Origin: Eubacterium ventriosum
GTDB lineage: Bacteria; Bacillota; Clostridia; Lachnospirales; Lachnospiraceae
Reading direction: 5' to 3'
Length of the DNA stretch: 64,000 nucleotides
Assembly (NCBI RefSeq): GCF_025150745.1
Contig: NZ_CP102282.1
Location: 755,501-819,500, forward strand
Position 1 is the stretch's first letter; each line of letters begins with the position of its first letter. The position numbers were made by a program, and so were the translations under genes. The notes under the pieces are model-generated. The model did no database searches, was not told the origin of the DNA, and worked only from the letters and a program-made list of their open reading frames with translations. This document shows, piece after piece, positions 8,554 through 17,037 of this stretch.

Positions 8554-10578
8554 CTATATTTCCGGCTCGTGGTTTTTTCTGGAAAACGTCTGTGCCGGTG
8601 ATTTTTTATCTGCCGGCCTGTTTGCCGCAAGCTGATCCATCACGGAAGGACGGCCGACGCCGAACATGGATAGCTGCCCGTCCGCCGCCTCACGAAGTTC
8701 AGAAACAGAGAGGGGAAGCGTTACATCGGCATGGGTCAATAGCTGTTCCCGTTTCAAATCCTGAATGATCTCGTCAAAAACAGCGTTGATTGCACGGCGT
8801 TCTTCCCCCACAGGGAAGGCTTTCAATACCTCCATTTCTCCGTCTTTACCGGAAACCAGGGTAAGGGCACAGTCGGCATGGCCTGCCAGATAATCCGATG
8901 TGTAGGGCAGTTTGTCCTTGATATAACAGGCAAAGGCTCTGGCTGTCATTTCCACATTGCTGTCCCAATAACCGCCGTCTTTTTCACATTCTTTTCCCAT
9001 GCGTACCGAATTACGGTAAAAATCAGTTTCCGTCCGTCCAATCTGCGGAGCTTCCTGCGCCTGCATCCCGGAAAGCATACGCTCAAAAATTTCCAGCCGT
9101 TCCCGTTCACTTTTGGGAATTACCCGGCCGGTAACATTCTTCTTAAATGCGCTGATCTGTTCCACAGAGCCGGGTTCGCCGGACAAAAATGCTTCCCGCA
9201 AGACTGCGTAGGTTTCCATCTGTTCCTCATTGCCATACCGTTTCAGGGAGGCAAGAACCGAGGAATCCAGCCAGCTTGCCGCATTTTTCCGGGTGCGTTC
9301 TGTTTGTGCTTCCGTGCGCTTTGCTGCCTGTTCCGGTGTTTCCGGTTTATACTTCATGGTGTCAATGAGTTTTTGGAACGGCGCATAGAGGTGGGGCTGT
9401 TCTGACAGCATCCCTTTTGCTCTCATCTTTGTACCAAGATAATCGTCAAGTCCATGCCACCATTCATGTGCCAGGGAACCGGCCCCGTGCATTTTTGTAA
9501 GATTGATGACTGTACGCAAAGGTTCATAATGAGCTGCAGCATTGCCGCTGCCTCTTGCACCAAAAGCGATAGCAAGTGTTCCCTGATAAGCAATATCTTT
9601 ATCGCTGATCTTAAGGGCTGACGCCAGATCCTTTAGTGCTTCAAATCCCATGTTAAGGGAGGTCTGCCGGTCGTTCTGGTTCATCCAGTTTCCAAACTCA
9701 CCGCCGCGGAACCCAAAGGTATCAAGATAATGCTGTCCGGTGATCTCCACGCCATTCCGATAATCCGGTCCGGTACGTTTGACATGGGCAAGCTGTGGAG
9801 GGACAAAACGGATCTTTCCGTTTTTGTTCCTGCCTTTGGCAAGTTCCTGCACCCATTTCAGGGCAGCTTCTTTGGTCCCAAAATTGGTCCGCAGGATCGA
9901 ATAGCCTTTTGTCACATAGTAGGTACCGGGTTTCCAGTCCCCATTTTTAGAATAGGTCTGTTTCCCGTCGTTGAAGTGGATCGCATAACCTTTCGGTATT
10001 TTCTGCTCTTTGGAAACACAAAACTGTTCCTTTTTTGCTTCCTGAGTAAAGTTGCGCTCAAAATATTCAGCTGAGCGGATCAGCATGGTATTGGACAATT
10101 TGTTTGTGATCACGGGATTGTCCTGTCCCTTTTTCGTTGCCCGGTAATGGATTCCGCTTCCCCAGCCCTGTACCTTTTCTAAATATCCATTGTCAACGAA
10201 AAAGCGGTCATAGGCTCTCACAGCATCCTCCACAGTACGGACATCTGAAAGCACTGTCTGCAATTCCCGGACTGTTTTTATATATTCCTTTTGTCTCGCG
10301 GTCCGTTTTTCCGGGGTGTCATCCGTGCGGTAATACTGAGGGGAAGCGTTTAAGCCGTCTCTTGCTTTTTTAATAAAATAGACCACGCCAAGAGGAATCC
10401 CTTCCTCCAGCATGGCTGCATAGTCCGGCTTTTTCCAAACATTATCCTTTTTCACAAATTTTTCGGCTTCGCGCTCATTCATGGCTTCCAGATCATCTGC
10501 ATACAGCCCGCGGTCTTTCCACAGGTCTTTTTTCGCACCGCCGATCTTTTCGCCGAAATCTTCATGCACTCCTGCCAA
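8554..10578 (-). CDS. LPD1/LPD5-type large polyvalent domain protein
   Basis: A 674-aa protein. It contains an LPD5-like region (GYAIHFNDGKQTYSKNGDW, about residues 197-215) and an LPD1-like region (residues ~300-380) with SLAHEWWHGLDDYLG. The HEWWH sequence resembles a zinc-metallopeptidase HExxH motif. Polyvalent proteins of this kind are delivered with conjugating DNA or made early in the recipient, and are thought to protect it. Proteolysis is inferred from the motif alone. The reading frame is intact. Confidence 0.7.
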   Translation of the reverse strand: MAGVHEDFGEKIGGAKKDLWKDRGLYADDLEAMNEREAEKFVKKDNVWKKPDYAAMLEEGIPLGVVYFIKKARDGLNASPQYYRTDDTPEKRTARQKEYIKTVRELQTVLSDVRTVEDAVRAYDRFFVDNGYLEKVQGWGSGIHYRATKKGQDNPVITNKLSNTMLIRSAEYFERNFTQEAKKEQFCVSKEQKIPKGYAIHFNDGKQTYSKNGDWKPGTYYVTKGYSILRTNFGTKEAALKWVQELAKGRNKNGKIRFVPPQLAHVKRTGPDYRNGVEITGQHYLDTFGFRGGEFGNWMNQNDRQTSLNMGFEALKDLASALKISDKDIAYQGTLAIAFGARGSGNAAAHYEPLRTVINLTKMHGAGSLAHEWWHGLDDYLGTKMRAKGMLSEQPHLYAPFQKLIDTMKYKPETPEQAAKRTEAQTERTRKNAASWLDSSVLASLKRYGNEEQMETYAVLREAFLSGEPGSVEQISAFKKNVTGRVIPKSERERLEIFERMLSGMQAQEAPQIGRTETDFYRNSVRMGKECEKDGGYWDSNVEMTARAFACYIKDKLPYTSDYLAGHADCALTLVSGKDGEMEVLKAFPVGEERRAINAVFDEIIQDLKREQLLTHADVTLPLSVSELREAADGQLSMFGVGRPSVMDQLAANRPADKKSPAQTFSRKNHEPEI

Positions 10579-10608
10579 TCTTCATCACCTCCAGTCAGTG
10601 TAAAATTC

Positions 10609-11511
10609 TTATCGCTCCGGGGCAGGGCGGCGTTCTTCGTTTTTGTGAAGTTGTGGGAGGTTTCCTGTGAGCCGGTCAGTTTCCCTGCGGATCAGTTTGT
10701 CCAGAGCGCCTAAATCCTCCGGTGCAATGGCAAACTCCCGGTAATTTTCATACCACAGGCCCGTAGAGATTGCCGCGATGGGCGCAATTTTCTCCGAACC
10801 GGATGGAAGAAGGCGATACACAGGGGCTTCGTCATAAAGAAGCATCTGCTTTGCCGTTCCCTGTGGTATGCGGTACTTATCCATATCCGGGTTCTGGGCT
10901 GCCTCCATATATTGCATATTCAGGCGTTCTTCTAAATCCTGGGGCATATAACGAAATGCCTGATCCATCCACTGTCTGAACATCGTGGAATAGTGGTACT
11001 GCCATTCCGTAACTTGATTCGGGGCATAAGAAAATCCCCAACTTTTCAGAGCATCTTTTTCGTAAAGCTCCATTTCAGTCCATTCTTTCAGGCTGACCGT
11101 AGCCGCTGAACCATCTTTGCGTTCAATATTGACGCCGCAGGGATAGAGGATATTTCTTTTTATATCCTGCCGCAGCGTGTCTAAATCCATCATCAGGACA
11201 TCTCCGTACAAGTGACCGCCCTCGCTCCGATCCGTATGAAACAGGAAAGCCCTCGCTCCGATGAACTCCGTTGTTAAGATCATTTGATGAAGATCCGCCG
11301 TAGAACAATAAGCAAATAAGGCGTCGGAAAGCCACATGTGATTTTTCCCCATGATGGCAATGGAATCAGCCCCGGTATTTGTTGCCAGAGAACGCATATT
11401 GAATTCGCATTCTCTAAGAAAATCTCCGGCAAAAATATGGAGTTCATACGCAAAGACGGATAAGTCTGTATCGCGGATCAAATGAATCTGCGGTAGTGGT
11501 TCCTGATTCAA
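10609..11511 (-). CDS. ICE accessory protein of unknown function (TTG start)
   Basis: A 300-aa soluble protein with an IHLIRDTDLSVFAYELHIFA N-terminus and a GADSIAIMGKNHMWLSD segment, probably mixed alpha/beta. The start is the TTG at 11511, preceded by AAAGGAGG at good spacing; the upstream TGA of a 25-codon frame abuts it (TGATTG), suggesting translational coupling. Related proteins occur at this position in clostridial elements but no function is known to me. Confidence 0.55.
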   Translation of the reverse strand: MNQEPLPQIHLIRDTDLSVFAYELHIFAGDFLRECEFNMRSLATNTGADSIAIMGKNHMWLSDALFAYCSTADLHQMILTTEFIGARAFLFHTDRSEGGHLYGDVLMMDLDTLRQDIKRNILYPCGVNIERKDGSAATVSLKEWTEMELYEKDALKSWGFSYAPNQVTEWQYHYSTMFRQWMDQAFRYMPQDLEERLNMQYMEAAQNPDMDKYRIPQGTAKQMLLYDEAPVYRLLPSGSEKIAPIAAISTGLWYENYREFAIAPEDLGALDKLIRRETDRLTGNLPQLHKNEERRPAPER

Positions 11512-11589
11512 TCAAATTCCTCCTTTCATGTGAAGCAGCTCTTTGACCTGCTCATTTTCCGCAAACGGCTGGCTATCTGTCCCCGCCAT
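11512..11589 (-). CDS. 25-aa small protein or leader peptide
   Basis: A short ATG frame (begins MAGTDSQPFAENEQ, ends LLHMKGGI) immediately precedes the TTG-started gene, and its 3' end supplies that gene's ribosome binding site. Similar very small frames occur in Tn1549-type elements. It may act only through translational coupling. Support is limited to position and reading-frame integrity. Confidence 0.35.
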   Translation of the reverse strand: MAGTDSQPFAENEQVKELLHMKGGI

Positions 11590-11593
11590 TTAA

Positions 11594-11881
11594 TCAATCC
11601 CTCCCATCTGCCGGTAGCTGCCCGCCGGCAATCTTGCCGACAATCTCCGGACCGGTTTCATAAATCTGCATGAGGCGTTTTGCTGTGCCGCAAGGCTGTG
11701 CAGCTCCGCTGGTCCAAAGACGCACTGTGGATGGGGCAACATTCATCAAAAGCGCAAAGCCCTTTTCGTTCATGTCCAGCTTTTTCATCAGCGATTTAAC
11801 CATATCGGGGCCGTAGTCTGGACACCGGGAAGCCTCGGCAATCATCTGCAAAGCGGTATTTTCAATTTTTTTCATTTTCAA
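11594..11881 (-). CDS. Small helix-turn-helix protein (XRE-like)
   Basis: A 95-aa protein with an HTH of the Cro/C1 type: helix two and the recognition helix lie around MNEKGFALLMNVAPSTVRLWTSGAAQP (about residues 37-63), with a conserved WTSG turn. Similar proteins resemble the antitoxin half of HigBA or a standalone ICE regulator. No toxin gene is adjacent, so an element regulator is more likely. A ribosome site is present upstream of the ATG. Confidence 0.75.
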   Translation of the reverse strand: MKMKKIENTALQMIAEASRCPDYGPDMVKSLMKKLDMNEKGFALLMNVAPSTVRLWTSGAAQPCGTAKRLMQIYETGPEIVGKIAGGQLPADGRD

Positions 11882-11907
11882 ATCCTCCTGTTATTTGTTT
11901 TCCAGCC

Positions 11908-12132
11908 TTATGCCGGGGCAAAGCTGATCTGGTTGTGTTTCATCCTTTTGGCAAAGTCCGGCATCGAATAATTTACCCCGTCAATTTCTGCATGGGTGTC
12001 ATCCAGACGATGACAAACAGCAAAGTGCCTGTCCCCGTTTCCATAGAACAGGCAGAGTAAACCATTGTCGGGAATGGAAAACAGCGCTTTTCCGGCGCTG
12101 TCTGTAAAGCAGATATGTTGAGATCCATTCAT
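11908..12132 (-). CDS. Conserved small ICE protein of unknown function
   Basis: A 74-aa protein from the ATG at 12132, which has AGGAGG-like sequence just upstream; a longer frame upstream only overlaps the primase gene. It shows alternating hydrophobic residues (ALFSIPDNGLLCLFYGNG) and ends in SFAPA. It lies directly after the primase gene on the same strand. No function is recognised. Confidence 0.55.
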   Translation of the reverse strand: MNGSQHICFTDSAGKALFSIPDNGLLCLFYGNGDRHFAVCHRLDDTHAEIDGVNYSMPDFAKRMKHNQISFAPA

Positions 12133-12145
12133 GTTGAAATCCTCC

Positions 12146-13126
12146 CTAAATTGAAACAGCCGCCTCTTTTGGGCGGCGTTGGTGCTGGCTGGTTTGCAGT
12201 TGTTCCCGAACCAGCAGCAATTTCTCATTGTAATCTTTTCCCATCCGGGGAGGGTTGACACTTACCCGGATATGACGGAAACGTTTATCCTCGTGAAGCA
12301 TGGTCTTGATTTTCCGGGCATTGACAAATCCGGCAAGGTCGTGGTCCATATAAAGGGTAACACGCCGTATCTCCGGGTGGCGTTCCAGGAAAGAAGTCAG
12401 CGCCACATGGGAAGTACCGCCCAAAGACAAGCGATAACCATTCCATTTCCATCCCTCCAGCTCTTGAAGTGTCGCATGGGAAAGCGCATCAATAGGAGCT
12501 TCAAAGACTGCCACATGCCGGCTGCCCGGACTTTGCGGGGGATAACAAAAGTTATATCCTTTGTCGCTGCCATAGACATCCTTTTTGAGATTGCCGCTGA
12601 TACTGCGCATACAGGCAAACTTCGCTTTCCCGGAATCATCTTTCCCAACAAACACACAAACCGGTTCTCCATGATACCGGGCTTCGTAAAAAATCCCGGC
12701 TTGTAAACACTGGCGAATGACTTCTGAGCTGATCCCCCGTTTCTGCAAATAGAAGACCGCAGCGGTCGCGCAACGTCTGCCCCAGGGGAGAGCGAATGTT
12801 TTCTTTTCCGGCTCTTTTGATACCTGTATTTCTGCCGTACTTCGGTAAGCCGGTTCCTGTGGGATTTCGCCACCTACCAGAGCATGAACCGCATCCACAA
12901 GACCATATCCCCGAATCTGGATCAGGTAGTCCAGCGCATTGATACTCCGTCCGCGGCTGTTCCAGTACCAGTACCTTTTCCCGGTCACATATACCAGACT
13001 GTCATGCTCCTTATGCCGGAAATTAGGTCCATCCTGTTTCAGCACGCCGGGTTCATGGAATTGCAGGTAAGTAAACAAGTCAGCTTCCCGCGCTGCCTGA
13101 ATCTGTTCTTTGGTTACGCCGGGCAT
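12146..13126 (-). CDS. DUF3991/TOPRIM domain primase-like protein
   Basis: A 326-aa protein. The N-terminal ~110 residues match DUF3991 (a DnaG-like zinc-binding domain remnant with HDSLVYVTGKRYWYWNSRGRS). The C-terminal part is a TOPRIM fold with a VAVFEAPIDALSH glutamate strand and a TLYMDHDLAG acidic motif. Such proteins are thought to make primers for replication of ICE single-stranded DNA. It follows the replication-initiator-like gene, giving a compact replication module. Confidence 0.85.
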   Translation of the reverse strand: MPGVTKEQIQAAREADLFTYLQFHEPGVLKQDGPNFRHKEHDSLVYVTGKRYWYWNSRGRSINALDYLIQIRGYGLVDAVHALVGGEIPQEPAYRSTAEIQVSKEPEKKTFALPWGRRCATAAVFYLQKRGISSEVIRQCLQAGIFYEARYHGEPVCVFVGKDDSGKAKFACMRSISGNLKKDVYGSDKGYNFCYPPQSPGSRHVAVFEAPIDALSHATLQELEGWKWNGYRLSLGGTSHVALTSFLERHPEIRRVTLYMDHDLAGFVNARKIKTMLHEDKRFRHIRVSVNPPRMGKDYNEKLLLVREQLQTSQHQRRPKEAAVSI

Positions 13127-13182
13127 AGTACCGGCACAGTGTTTCTTTTCATTGTGCTTTGCCTCCTTCCTGTGATGAAATG

Positions 13183-13204
13183 AAAAAAGACACCCAAAGG
13201 TGCC
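13183..13204 (-). terminator. Short terminator between initiator and primase genes
   Basis: On the minus strand GGCACC pairs with GGTGTC across a TTTG loop and is followed by six T residues, right at the end of the initiator-like gene. It probably lowers readthrough into the primase and downstream genes. Confidence 0.65.
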
Positions 13205-14076
13205 TAACAGCCGTACAGGTCGTGATTGACCTCGGCACGGTAATAGCTGTCCATTGTAGCCGGGGCATTATACAGCGCCGCCAGCAGATACGCTTTGATG
13301 TTTCCGACCTTCGTTGTGTTCTTGTCGATACAGTCAAAGACATACTCTAAGTGGCCGGAATTGATCTTCAGGAACCGGCTCTTGACGATTTCCCTCGGAA
13401 AATCATCTCCGGCAATGCGAATGTAAGGGCGTTTCGACAAAATCACTTCAAGCATAAGTTCAAGGGCTTCATCCAAACGTTCCCTGCCATACCGTAAGAC
13501 CAGTAAGTCATATTCAATATTTTCTTTGATGATTTCACGATAGGCTTCTATCAGCTCTATCCGATCCATCCCATCCGTGCGGTTTGCCGCTTCCGGCTCT
13601 GCCGGATAGATTGATGGATAAGTTATTGATTTATCTTTTTTTGATTTTTTTGTTTTTAATGGATTAGTATTTAATTGTGCCGGATTTTCCTGTTCAGGTT
13701 CCGCCTGTTTAGGTTTTGCCTGTTCTGGTTTTACCTGTCTTGGATTTTCCCGTTTAGGTGAAAGCCCTGTGTTTTCGGTACTTACAGGCTGCTCATGGAT
13801 CGTATATTCAATGTCTCCCAACTGCCCGTTATCATAGCGGAGGCGCTGTCTGGTGAGATAACCATGCCGCTCCAGTTCCTTCAGGGCAGTAGTGATAGAA
13901 TCCACACCATCCTTGCAGATATGGGCGAGTCCCTTTGTGGTATAATCCCAATCTTCCGGCAGCGACAACATAAGTGATAAAAGCCCCTTTGCCTTTAAGG
14001 ACAACTCCGTATTGCGCAGATGGTGATTGCTCATTATCGTAAAGTCCTTTGTTTTCTCTACACGGAATACTGCCAT
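13204..14076 (-). CDS. Replication-initiator-like protein (winged helix plus DUF6017)
   Basis: A 290-aa protein. Residues ~1-95 form a winged-helix domain like that of RepA_N/DnaD-related initiators (MAVFRVEKTKDFTIMSNHHL, LKAKGLLSLMLSLP). A Gln/Pro/Glu-rich linker with imperfect KPEQ-type repeats spans residues ~110-140. The C-terminal ~115 residues match DUF6017. It probably initiates autonomous replication of the excised element. It is the second gene after the leader and precedes the primase. Confidence 0.8.
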   Translation of the reverse strand: MAVFRVEKTKDFTIMSNHHLRNTELSLKAKGLLSLMLSLPEDWDYTTKGLAHICKDGVDSITTALKELERHGYLTRQRLRYDNGQLGDIEYTIHEQPVSTENTGLSPKRENPRQVKPEQAKPKQAEPEQENPAQLNTNPLKTKKSKKDKSITYPSIYPAEPEAANRTDGMDRIELIEAYREIIKENIEYDLLVLRYGRERLDEALELMLEVILSKRPYIRIAGDDFPREIVKSRFLKINSGHLEYVFDCIDKNTTKVGNIKAYLLAALYNAPATMDSYYRAEVNHDLYGC

Positions 14077-14105
14077 TGTACCGCCTCCTTTCTTCGACTA
14101 TTCCG

Positions 14106-14627
14106 TTACAAGGCATGATCCCTGCGGTCATAATGGAGATGACCGTCAGAGACCTTCGCATGGTTTTTCAGTTTCACTTCGCCCCGTTCCTGGCTCTCTA
14201 AAAATTTCTGATAGCCGGCATCTGTAAGGAACAAGCGCATCTTATCGCCTTTGTCGCCAACAGGGGAATCGTAAGACAATACATCAAAGACGATCATGTG
14301 CTTTACTTCTGGATCAAAGCGTTCAAGTGCCATGATGTCATGCCCCTTCAATTTTTCTGCCCCTGATTGTTGTCTGGCCTCGGCGATCTTTTCTCCAATC
14401 GTCCGGGCTGGATAGGGCAGACGGTAATTCTTCTGAATATCTTTTACCAAGTCCATGCACTCTGCATTTGACAGAACACGAAGTTTTGCCATAAGACCTT
14501 CTGCCGCCTCCCGCTGTTCGGAATTATTTGAATACCGCACGGTCATATAAAGTTCATTCAGGATCTTTGTCTGATAATCGCCCTCCACTTGAAAGAGCAG
14601 CTTTTTTTCCATTTCGTTTAATTCCAT
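14106..14627 (-). CDS. First gene of the ICE operon, unknown function
   Basis: A 173-aa acidic, mostly helical protein starting MELNEMEKKLLFQVEGDYQ; the C-terminal part (about residues 110-173) is more basic and beta-like. Proteins of this kind open the operon in related clostridial elements, but their role is not established. It has a good ribosome site (AAGGAG) before the ATG and sits right after a terminator-like leader, so it is the first gene under its control. Confidence 0.55.
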   Translation of the reverse strand: MELNEMEKKLLFQVEGDYQTKILNELYMTVRYSNNSEQREAAEGLMAKLRVLSNAECMDLVKDIQKNYRLPYPARTIGEKIAEARQQSGAEKLKGHDIMALERFDPEVKHMIVFDVLSYDSPVGDKGDKMRLFLTDAGYQKFLESQERGEVKLKNHAKVSDGHLHYDRRDHAL

Positions 14628-14658
14628 GTGGATCTCCTTTCTCTCGAAAATGAGTATG

Positions 14659-14693
14659 AAAAAAGGGCGTCCACCTATAAAAGTGAAACGCCC
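14659..14693 (-). terminator. Leader terminator (attenuator candidate) of the ICE operon
   Basis: On the minus strand GGGCGTTTCAC pairs with GTGGACGCCC, followed by six T residues. It lies upstream of the first gene of the operon rather than after a gene, so it can act only as an attenuator or as a block to transcription entering the element from outside. Confidence 0.75.
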
Positions 14694-14700
14694 ACGGCAA

Positions 14701-14731
14701 CCAGCGGTCAGACATAAAGCCGGACCGCTGG
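14701..14731. repeat. Perfect 9-bp inverted repeat in the ICE leader
   Basis: CCAGCGGTC at 14701-14709 is exactly complementary to GACCGCTGG at 14723-14731, with a 13-nt loop. It lies directly upstream of the terminator-like hairpin in the direction of transcription. It could be an anti-terminator partner, a regulator site or part of oriT. Confidence 0.6.
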
Positions 14732-14742
14732 CACTATTAAAT

Positions 14743-14872
14743 TTTGTCGTTAATAAAACAGCCTCCTTTTTTCTTTATAGTTTTCGTCAATTTTCAACTT
14801 GGAAAAGGAATTGAATAAAAGACGACAAACGCTCAAACCCCTTGAAAATAAAGGCTTTTTCTGTTTGTCGTT
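14743..14872. other. Putative ICE end region with TTTGTCGTT repeats
   Basis: GACGACAAAC (14821-14830) and GTTTGTCGTT (14863-14872) form an inverted repeat, and TTTGTCGTT occurs again at 14743-14751. The stretch lies where GC-rich ICE DNA gives way to AT-rich DNA and just before a truncated integrase. Repeated short sites at such a border fit recombinase binding sites or the element end. Which recombinase acts here is unknown. Confidence 0.5.
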
Positions 14873-14884
14873 ATTATACCGTAA

Positions 14885-15076
14885 CGGCATTCCCATGTAT
14901 CGTTATTGATCAATATGGGATTTACGGTATTGGCAATTGCAGACCGAATGGGACATGAGAGCATTGATATCACTTACCGATATGCACATTTGTTTCCAAG
15001 TGAGCAGACACAAATGGCAGAACAGCTGGATATTGAAAGGATGGAAAAATTAAATGGAGAAAAATCTGGACAGTAA
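14885..15076 (+). pseudogene. Tyrosine recombinase (integrase), C-terminal remnant
   Basis: The frame encodes R-HSHVSLLI, then IADRMGHESIDITYRYAHL and ends at TAA 15074-15076. These are the Box II HSH.. region and the catalytic H and Y of a phage/ICE tyrosine integrase; about 64 codons remain. An in-frame TAA lies immediately upstream (14882-14884), so the 5' part has been removed exactly where the ICE-type DNA begins. The IME mobC starts within its last codons. Confidence 0.85.
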
Positions 15077-15377
15077 AGGAAGATGGAGAAACAAAATCGT
15101 AGCATTCCGGGTATCACCGGAAGAAGCAGAACAGATTGATGCATGTGTCCGATTGTCAGGACTTAGCAAGCAGGACTATATCACAAAACGATTAACTGAT
15201 CGGGAAATTGTGGTACAGGGGAATCCAAGAGTGTATAAAGCATTGCGAAATCAGATGGCAGAGATTTATGAAGAACTGAAACGTCTGGAAAAATGTAGCG
15301 AGGAAAACGAAGAGTTGCTGAGTACCCTGAGATTGGTTGCAGAGACATTGTATGGATTGAAAGGGGAAAATGAATGA
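15054..15377 (+). CDS. MobC-like relaxosome protein
   Basis: A 107-aa protein with an N-terminal ribbon-helix-helix-like region (KIVAFRVSPEEAEQIDA, then LSGLSKQDYITKRL) followed by a long helix. This is the layout of MobC-type mobilization accessory proteins, which bind oriT and help the relaxase nick. It overlaps the integrase remnant by 23 nt and the next gene by 4 nt. The relaxase is encoded about 2.2 kb downstream on the same strand. Confidence 0.8.
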   Translation: MEKNLDSKGRWRNKIVAFRVSPEEAEQIDACVRLSGLSKQDYITKRLTDREIVVQGNPRVYKALRNQMAEIYEELKRLEKCSEENEELLSTLRLVAETLYGLKGENE

Positions 15378-16528
15378 CAGAAAAAGAAAAAATGACTGCT
15401 CCGATTGCATCTGTTGGCGCAGATGTGGAACAGCCATCAAGTAATAAATTAACCAACCAAAGTATAGCAGATTTGCCCGGTAAGGGCAATCTGCAAGCCA
15501 CAAATAATGCGGAAAATACAGCAAAATCAGCAAATAAAAAGAATCCATATGATCTGGAAACCGTTTCTATGATGGAATTATATGATACCGCATATCCACC
15601 AAAACTGCCAATTGTAGATGGACTTCTGTATAACGGAACTTACTTATTTGTCGGTTCACCGAAGATTGGAAAATCATTCTTTATGGCACAGATCGGGTAT
15701 CACATCAGTAAAGGAATTCCATTGTGGGGCTTTTCGGTCAGACAAGGAACGGTTCTTTATCTGGCACTGGAAGATGATTATGCAAGATTGCAAAAGCGGT
15801 TATCACAGATGTTTGGAATGGAAGGCAGTGAGAATTTCTATTTCGCTACAAAATCTAAATCGCTCAATGACGGACTGGAAAAACAGCTTGTAACGTTTGT
15901 GACAGAGCATAAAGACGCAAGATTGATTATCATTGATACTCTTCAGAAGGTTCGAGAGGTCGGTGGAGATAAATTCAGTTATGCCAGCGATTATGAGATT
16001 GTAACAAAGCTGAAAGCATTCAGTGATAAATATGGCATCTGTTTTCTGGTTGTGCATCATACAAGGAAAATGGAATCTTCAGATAGTTTCGATATGATTT
16101 CCGGTACGAATGGTCTACTAGGAGCTGCGGATGGAGCATTTGTTATGCAGAAAGAAAAGCGTACAGATAATAAAGCAGTTCTGGAAGTGGCAGGGCGTGA
16201 CCAGCAGGATCAGAAACTATGGTTAAACTTTAACCGGGAGAGATGTGTCTGGGAACTTACCAAGACAGAAACGGAACTTTGGAAAGAACCAGAAGATCCA
16301 GTGTTGGAAAAAATCAAAGAGCTTGTAACAGAAACTACGCCAGAGTGGGCAGGTACAGCAACAGAGTTGGTGCAAATCCTGCAGGTGGAAATGCAGCCAA
16401 ACGCATTATCAAGAAAATTAAATGTCAGTTTGGAACGTCTGATTCTGGAATATGGAATCCAGTATAAAACAGAACGAGGACACGATGGAAGAAAAATTAG
16501 ATTAACCTTTGTCGGAAAACAAGCGTGA
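15374..16528 (+). CDS. RepA-like AAA/RecA-fold ATPase of a mobilizable element
   Basis: A 384-aa protein with Walker A GSPKIGKS near residue 95, a LALEDD motif near residue 133 and a LIIIDTLQKV Walker B. This pattern belongs to hexameric RepA-type replicative helicases and related AAA_25 ATPases of plasmids and IMEs. It probably unwinds DNA at an element origin. The first ~50 residues are low-complexity. The stop codon lies inside an iteron-like repeat cluster. Confidence 0.85.
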   Translation: MTEKEKMTAPIASVGADVEQPSSNKLTNQSIADLPGKGNLQATNNAENTAKSANKKNPYDLETVSMMELYDTAYPPKLPIVDGLLYNGTYLFVGSPKIGKSFFMAQIGYHISKGIPLWGFSVRQGTVLYLALEDDYARLQKRLSQMFGMEGSENFYFATKSKSLNDGLEKQLVTFVTEHKDARLIIIDTLQKVREVGGDKFSYASDYEIVTKLKAFSDKYGICFLVVHHTRKMESSDSFDMISGTNGLLGAADGAFVMQKEKRTDNKAVLEVAGRDQQDQKLWLNFNRERCVWELTKTETELWKEPEDPVLEKIKELVTETTPEWAGTATELVQILQVEMQPNALSRKLNVSLERLILEYGIQYKTERGHDGRKIRLTFVGKQA

Positions 16529-16608
16529 CGATATGTGACGGTTGTGACGGTATTTTATATAGCGTGACGGTAGTGAAAATATCGTCACTATCGTCACGAC
16601 CGTCACGG
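16523..16608. repeat. Iteron-like GTGACG/CGTCAC repeat cluster
   Basis: Four direct GTGACG(G) units start at 16525, 16535, 16544 and 16564, followed by three inverted CGTCAC units at 16583, 16592 and 16601. The cluster follows the RepA-like gene directly. It could be a replication origin bound by an initiator, or a hairpin regulating the next gene. The repeat geometry is directly visible; the origin role is inferred. Confidence 0.7.
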
Positions 16609-16619
16609 AAAGGAGAAAC

Positions 16620-16862
16620 ATGGAAAGAAAATCACAGGTACAGATACCAAAAGATTTATTACTGGCATTGTTCCAATACCATCTTGCCGGAAATGAAGAT
16701 TATTTACCGAAAATTGAAAAAGCATTGATGGAAAAGCTGGACAGCATGGTAAAACGAGAACTTTATACAACCTTTAAAACAGCACCAACAGAGGAAGAAC
16801 GGGAAAAAGCAAGGCAGGAATATTTGGATAAATGCGGAGTACCGGAGAGCTTTCGCTGGTAA
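16620..16862 (+). CDS. Small IME protein of unknown function
   Basis: An 80-aa helical, charged protein with an AAGGAG ribosome site before the ATG. The C-terminal segment (TEEEREKARQEYLDKCG) is strongly amphipathic and ends in VPESFRW. Similar small proteins accompany MobC/RepA-like genes in Lachnospiraceae mobilizable elements. The function is unknown; a DNA-binding or coupling role is only a guess. Confidence 0.55.
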   Translation: MERKSQVQIPKDLLLALFQYHLAGNEDYLPKIEKALMEKLDSMVKRELYTTFKTAPTEEEREKARQEYLDKCGVPESFRW

Positions 16863-17037
16863 CAATTCAGCTTGATTACTTTATAACAGGAGCGTGACAC
16901 GCACCTGTAGATAGCAGACAAGGAGAAAGCAGGTAATGTGCAGTCGGGAGTTGGCTGGCGAAGTAAGGAGATTTTCAAAAGGGGATTCTGATTCAGGGCG
17001 TCCCTGCGGAAATGATAAATGAAGGGAGAATGACACC

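Noticed and set aside
1412..13350. Plus-strand open frames across the ICE region
   Set aside because: They lie opposite well-supported minus-strand genes with ribosome sites and family matches, and none has a recognisable domain.
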